This document shows positions 40,662 through 45,496 of a stretch of 45,496 bases of DNA, piece after piece. Below the pieces are notes generated by a model. That model saw nothing but the letters and a program-made list of their open reading frames with translations. It made no database searches and had not been told where the DNA came from. Within the stretch, counting starts at the first letter, position 1, and each line of letters begins with the position of its first letter. Made by a program: the position numbers and the translations under genes. Source of the stretch: Dimorphilus gyrociliatus (taxonomy: Eukaryota > Annelida > Polychaeta > Dinophilidae); the NCBI GenBank assembly GCA_904063045.1, contig CAJFCJ010000088.1:1-45496 (forward strand). The letters run 5' to 3'.

Positions 40662-41139
40662 AGAAATTTTTACATTACCTTCAAGACAAGCCATTCTTTT
40701 TATATACTGACCATCAGAGTCTAGTACAAACATTTAAGCAAAACAAATTGAATGTCAGCACAGCAAAATGGGTCATGGCTTTAATGGATTTAAAATTTAC
40801 AATTAACTATGTGACAGGACGAAAAAATAGAGCAGATGCATTAACAAGATTAGAAGAATATACACCCCCAAGGAAAGTAACATTTGAAGAAGCTAATTCA
40901 TGGAAAGATCAAAAAGGAGAATTCTCCCTCTATTTCAGTTAAAATGGAACAGTATGAACATACACCAGAGTTAACTTTTGTAGCTACCAGTGATAACAGT
41001 GAAGAGAAAATTGATTTGTCTTCTGTTGACTTACAGTCAGAGCAAGAAAAAGATGTGAATTTAAAATCAATTAAAGAATATTTAACATTGGGATGGTCAG
41101 CTACCTATTCCTTATTTTGGAACTTTTACACCTTTCATA
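40662..41139 (+). pseudogene. RNase H C-terminal part and linker of E3
   Basis: Continues RNase H in another frame (YTDHQSLVQTFKQNKLN near 40705, VTGRKNRADALTRLEE near 40810). The acidic linker to integrase follows, with a one-base gain at about 41090 compared with E2. Confidence 0.8.
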
Positions 41140-42322
41140 ATGGAGATGTTTGTTCACAAGGAAATGATCTGGATTATCCTTGAAGAAAGAAACATTCTGG
41201 TTTTACCTGACCATTTGATGCTAACTCTGCTCCCTAAATTCCATAAAAATAAAATTCACAATCACCATGGACCCAGAATGACATTACAAATAATTACAAA
41301 GACCTTTTGGCACCCAAAATTAAAGATTATGATTGAGAATTCAATAAAGGATTGCACTTTGTGTGAACAAATGAATGGTAGGAGTAGAGTATACCCTTTG
41401 GTAGAAACCTTTCACCCTGCATCACCAATGGAGTTGGTAGCCATGGATATAATGGGACCCTTACCCATGGTTAAGTCATACAGATTCATACTTGTGATAG
41501 TGGATCATTTCAGTAGATACACAGTTTTATATGCACTCAAACAGCAAACCAGTAAAGAAATTGCAAACCTTCTTTTCAACAGATTTTTTCCCATTTTTGG
41601 AATTCCAAAACAAATGTTGACAGATCAAGGAAGAAACTTTGTTGGTAAAGCTTTTAAAGAGTTTATGAAGGTATTAGGTATTGAGAAAATCCAAACAACA
41701 GCTTATAGAAGCCAGAGCAATGGACTAGTTGAACGAAGAAATAGAGAAGTGAGGAAGGAAATCAATAAATTAGTGGTGGAAGAAAATCAGCATAACTGGG
41801 TTGCAAACCTACCCTTGATTCAAGCATTTTTGAATCAATCACCTGTAGGAAGTACAAGACTACCACCCCAGGAACTTCTTTTGGCACCAGCACAAGAACA
41901 CTGATTGATGTAACAATGCATACTACCTCTCCTGAAACAAATGTACTATTTGTATTCAATCACCAGCAGCAATTAGTACAGTTAAGAGCTACAGCCTTCT
42001 GTAAATCCATCATGGCAAAAGAACAATATAGGGAAAGAAAGAATAGAATCTCAATCTTCCAAAATATTTTGAGGTTGATGATGAAGTATTCTTAAGAAAT
42101 GATGCTGCAAGAATTGCAATAACAAAAATCCCTTCTTTAAAATGGTTAGGCCCATACCGAATAACAAAAGTCAATCATCAAAAGTGGATATATGAAATAC
42201 AAATGGATGATAATACATGCAAGTTGGTACATGGTAGCAGATTAAGACTAGCCAATGAATCTAATAAGTTGGAAACAGGAAAGAAGCAACAACAATCTTT
42301 CACCTTGTGGAGAAGGAAATAA
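41140..42322 (+). pseudogene. integrase of E3, frameshifted near its C-terminus
   Basis: In frame at 41140-41904, covering the zinc-binding region and all three catalytic residues (AMDIMGP, LTDQGRNF, NGLVERRN). The frame is lost near 41881 (one T fewer than E1) and again near 42047. The GPY-type C-terminal region is still recognisable. Confidence 0.88.
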
Positions 42323-42726
42323 CACACCTCCAATATCTTTCTCAGGTAGAAGGAAGAAATGACTTCCAATTCCGTTTGAAGAATCAAAAAGGCCAAGAAG
42401 TCATTGCCTTGTGTGACACAGGAGCATTGAGATCCTTTATTACTGAAAAAGAAATCAAGTTAATGGATGTTACAATTATGGATAAAGAAACAATTGGCTT
42501 ACCAATTATAACTTCAGCTGATGGGAAAGCTTTAAAGCAAAAAGGAAGCGTAAAGCTGAATATCCAATTTGCTGGAGAAAGTATGGAACAAGAATTTATA
42601 GTTATGGAAAATCTAGACATAGCAATAATACTTGGTTGTGATTTCCTACAAACTGTGGAGCAAACCTCAATTTTGAAGCTAAACAGTGTTCTCTCAAATT
42701 TGATAGAAGGAAAGGAACCTGGCTGA
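42268..42726 (+). pseudogene. second retropepsin-like domain of E3, cut by frameshift
   Basis: The frame is open from about 42268, overlapping the integrase end, and shows the full N-terminal side of the domain: RNDFQFRLKNQKGQEVIALC followed by DTG. It continues to GCDFLQTV and is lost near 42656, where E3 has one G fewer than E1. Confidence 0.85.
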
Positions 42727-43128
42727 AAGAATAAGGCAACCTCAACTAAACAAAGTCACTATAGCCATGATGGGACAGCATGACTCTTCATCAGAAATTC
42801 AGATAGTGATGACTCAGAGATGGAAGTTACTAATTCTGATACTGGTTATGACACAAGCAATACTTTCAAAACAGACAGTAATTACAGTCTCAATGAACCT
42901 TCAAGCTCATCTGAAAGTGATGACACAGAAACAAATAATGAACTGGATCAAAATACAGATTCAGAGGCAAACATTATCTCTGATAGAGAAGATGAAATAT
43001 CTAGTTCAGACGAATGAGTCAATAATTATTGAAAGCAAATTATTGATATAACCCATTCGGATAATGAGTCAATAATTATTGAAGGTGAAATTATTGACAT
43101 AACCCATTCAGATAATGAGTCCCTCATA
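42727..43128 (+). pseudogene. acidic linker of E3, frameshifted
   Basis: Ser/Asp/Glu-rich linker with the 17-residue repeats, split by one-base changes near 42716, 42797, 43013 and 43037. Confidence 0.75.
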
Positions 43129-45496
43129 GTGGTAGATTCATCCCAAGATGAGAAAGAAAATACAAGTGACACAGACAATGAGTCAGTCATATTTTTAGAT
43201 GAGACTAAAATCATCTCTGAACAATTAGATTCCCAACAAGAAGTGGAACCACAATATATAGAGTTAGAAGATGGAATAACTATCAGAGTGGAACAACAAC
43301 ACAAAATTTTCAACCATTCAACTATAGCCAACACAGGAAGAGCTAACATGAAACAGATGTTGTGGCTTCCACTAGTGATGACTGTAATGGTGATCTGTGG
43401 CTGCATCCACTCAATAACAGTCCCAAAACCATCCTACCAAGGTGCCCATGTTACAAGTGCAAACATTACCTTAACATTTAAACCACCGTTATACTTTTGT
43501 TCTAACCAACTACCAAGCCAGGCATTTGATCTAGCAGATGAGCCAACTTGTAATATAGAATCACAAGAAACCAAGACAATTACAGCTGATATCTATGAAT
43601 TGAACTTGGAAGAAATTGAAACAAGAGCAGTAAAATGTCAAGTGTATCTAAGAACTAATTTTTACACTTACTATTTCTTTGGAGCAAAGAAGAGGAGGAT
43701 TGTTAACTCAGTTATCAAAGTAACTCATGATCAATGCAGACAGATGATAAAAGACAAACGATCTTTTCAAGGAAAACCTTTAATGGTGAAAAGAAACACT
43801 TGGATCCACCAAGATCAGTTTCCTGCTGCCTACACATGGCCAACAACACCAAGGTGCTGGAATACACCACAATTATCCAGTTTGGCAAAGCATATTGGCA
43901 ACCTCCTAATATGAAAATTACAACTAATCTGGACTACCTGGAAGATTGTTTACCAGGGCAGTCCTATTGTGAACAGAAGAGGCAATTATTGTCTTTAGAA
44001 CCTCAAGAATAATTACACACTTGGGCAACAATCACCATGGATAAAAATTAGCAACAGAATTAGTTGTATCAAATTTGCTGGTCACTATTCTTGTCCAGGG
44101 TATTCTATTCTGGACATCCCTTATCAAGATAAGTTTATTGATGGAATTGGTGGTCCTGGAACAAAAGTACTAGTACCACTGGAGGAACAGAGTTTAATAC
44201 AGGAAACAAGCAAGGAACACCTATACAATTTGCTACAATATCAGAAGATTGGCAAAAATGAAGAAAAACGACTATTAAACTATCCCAATAAAGTTAAAGA
44301 ACAAATTATACTATACAAGCGAAACAACCCCTTACCAAGTCTTAACCAATGGTACAGAGAAACAAACACAAAGTATAAACTAATGAGAAATAAAGGCACA
44401 CTCAAGGAAGTTGTGATATATCATCTACAACAACCCATTAGTCCATCTTACTGGGAGCTGGATAACTATTATATCCAAGAAATGCTGCAAGCAGTCAATT
44501 GGACAAGGGCAACAAGACAATCTGTCACGATTTCAAAATATGTATACAGTGAGAAAAGAATCAAAAAGAAGGTATTACCAACATTGGGCATATGGTATAA
44601 AGGACCACCAGCCAGAGAATTTAAGATTACCTATGAAGGAATTTATTTTACTCTACACATGAGAATGGCTAAAAAGCAGATGAAGAAGGAAGCAAAACTG
44701 AAACATAAGATAAGTAAAAACCCATACCACAAATTCCCATTGGAAATGAGAGAAGCTGCCCAAACATCTACCTTACTACATGGTATTGATTCAAATTTTA
44801 AGAATTTAAAAAAGTTTACCCAACAGCTGTCAAGTCTTCTCTGCAATCAATTTGTTCAAAGAAGCAGAATGATGGCATTACTAGCAAATTTGGATCCTCA
44901 ATTGACCACAGTGTTAACAAATGAGTTGGGAATGCACAGTAGTCAGATGGGAGAATTAGCTATAATTAAACAATGTTCACCAATAGCCTCAACAGAAGTA
45001 GTTTGTGACTTAAGCATGATAAAAAAGAATAACAAATGTTCTCAATTTTTACTTGTCACCATGAACAACCTGCTTTTCCAAGTAGAACCAGTTACTCATG
45101 TTTTACAGCAAGTCAATCCTGAAGAGATTACCTATAATGAGTGTAAGTCTAACAAGTTATTCTACAAAACAACTCACAACCCATTAAATCCTATAAGAAA
45201 CCAACCAATGAAAGACAAAACGTATGTGTATTATTCAGAAAGAGGATGCAGATTTCACACTGTGTCTGCAAAATCCATGCATTACATATCCACAATCACC
45301 TTTCTGAACCAAAAATTGAAATTGCCAGATTAGCTGATCTACTCCACCATGGGTAAAGAAGGATATTGCATACCAGCACTCAAAAATTAAGCAAGTTATC
45401 AGTTCACTGGAACAGAAGCAGGCAAGTATGATAACATGGTCACTGTTGCAGAGAAAAATGGCATTGTACCCAATTTATCTGGAATTAAAAAGTTTT
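43129..45496 (+). pseudogene. envelope-like glycoprotein of E3, frameshifted and cut by the window end
   Basis: Open pieces at 43129-43914 and 44230-45333 match E1 Env. One-base losses relative to E1 lie near 43848, 43973, 43999, 45281, 45352 and 45425. The signal-like segment and most of the ectodomain are present. The transmembrane region would lie just past the window end. Confidence 0.85.

Larger units (their letters stand above)
37120..45496 (+). mobile_element. LTR retrotransposon copy E3 (3' end beyond window)
   Basis: Same element as E1 and E2, with 5' LTR, primer-binding site and an intact Gag-PR-RT frame. The region from about 41090 on is broken by many one-base differences. It inserts into, or is joined to, the sacsin-like gene (flank ACAAGGTAG). 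The 3' LTR is outside the window. Confidence 0.95.

Overview
The window is animal genomic DNA from a draft assembly. It is strongly AT-rich, its genes are split by short introns (about 50-90 bp, GT-AG), and it encodes animal modules: WSC/PAN/fucolectin-like and SEA/MAM domains, a rhodopsin-like GPCR and a sacsin-like HEPN protein. I cannot name the species; a compact-intron invertebrate fits best.

Layout. (1) 1-5610: the 3' part of an envelope-bearing Ty3/gypsy-like LTR element (E1). (2) 5631-7339: a Mutator-like gene (MULE-A) with a PHD-like finger, a FLYWCH domain and a MULE core, plus a GC-rich array at its 5' side. (3) 7341-7852: a secreted-protein gene fragment with a GDPHF motif. (4) 7853-17215: a complete second LTR element (E2). 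(5) 17246-24896, minus strand: a SEA-MAM fragment, a small Cys-rich protein with a probable GPI tail, and a multi-module lectin-like gene. (6) 25814-26448: an inverted solo LTR, followed by the 3' end of a GPCR gene. (7) 27784-29233: MULE-B, internally deleted. (8) 29612-32790: a Tc1-like element (DD34E) split by MULE-C (29741-31664), with an 11-bp target duplication. (9) 33463-37119, minus: the 3' part of a sacsin-like gene. (10) 37120-45496: a third LTR element (E3), cut by the window end.

The LTR elements share 635-bp LTRs, a tRNA-Ser-like primer site, Gag-PR-RT-RNase H, integrase, and then an unusual ORF: a second retropepsin-like domain fused through an acidic linker to an envelope-like glycoprotein. 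Most frame breaks are one-base, homopolymer-type differences at different places in each copy, and two single-N joins sit inside duplicated sequence. Many apparent pseudogenizations may therefore be assembly errors.

The most notable points are the duplicated protease fused to Env, the Mutator-like family with family-specific tandem-repeat ends and a split PHD-like finger, the nested MULE-in-Tc1 insertion, and LTR junctions suggesting an LTR-mediated inversion or misjoining.
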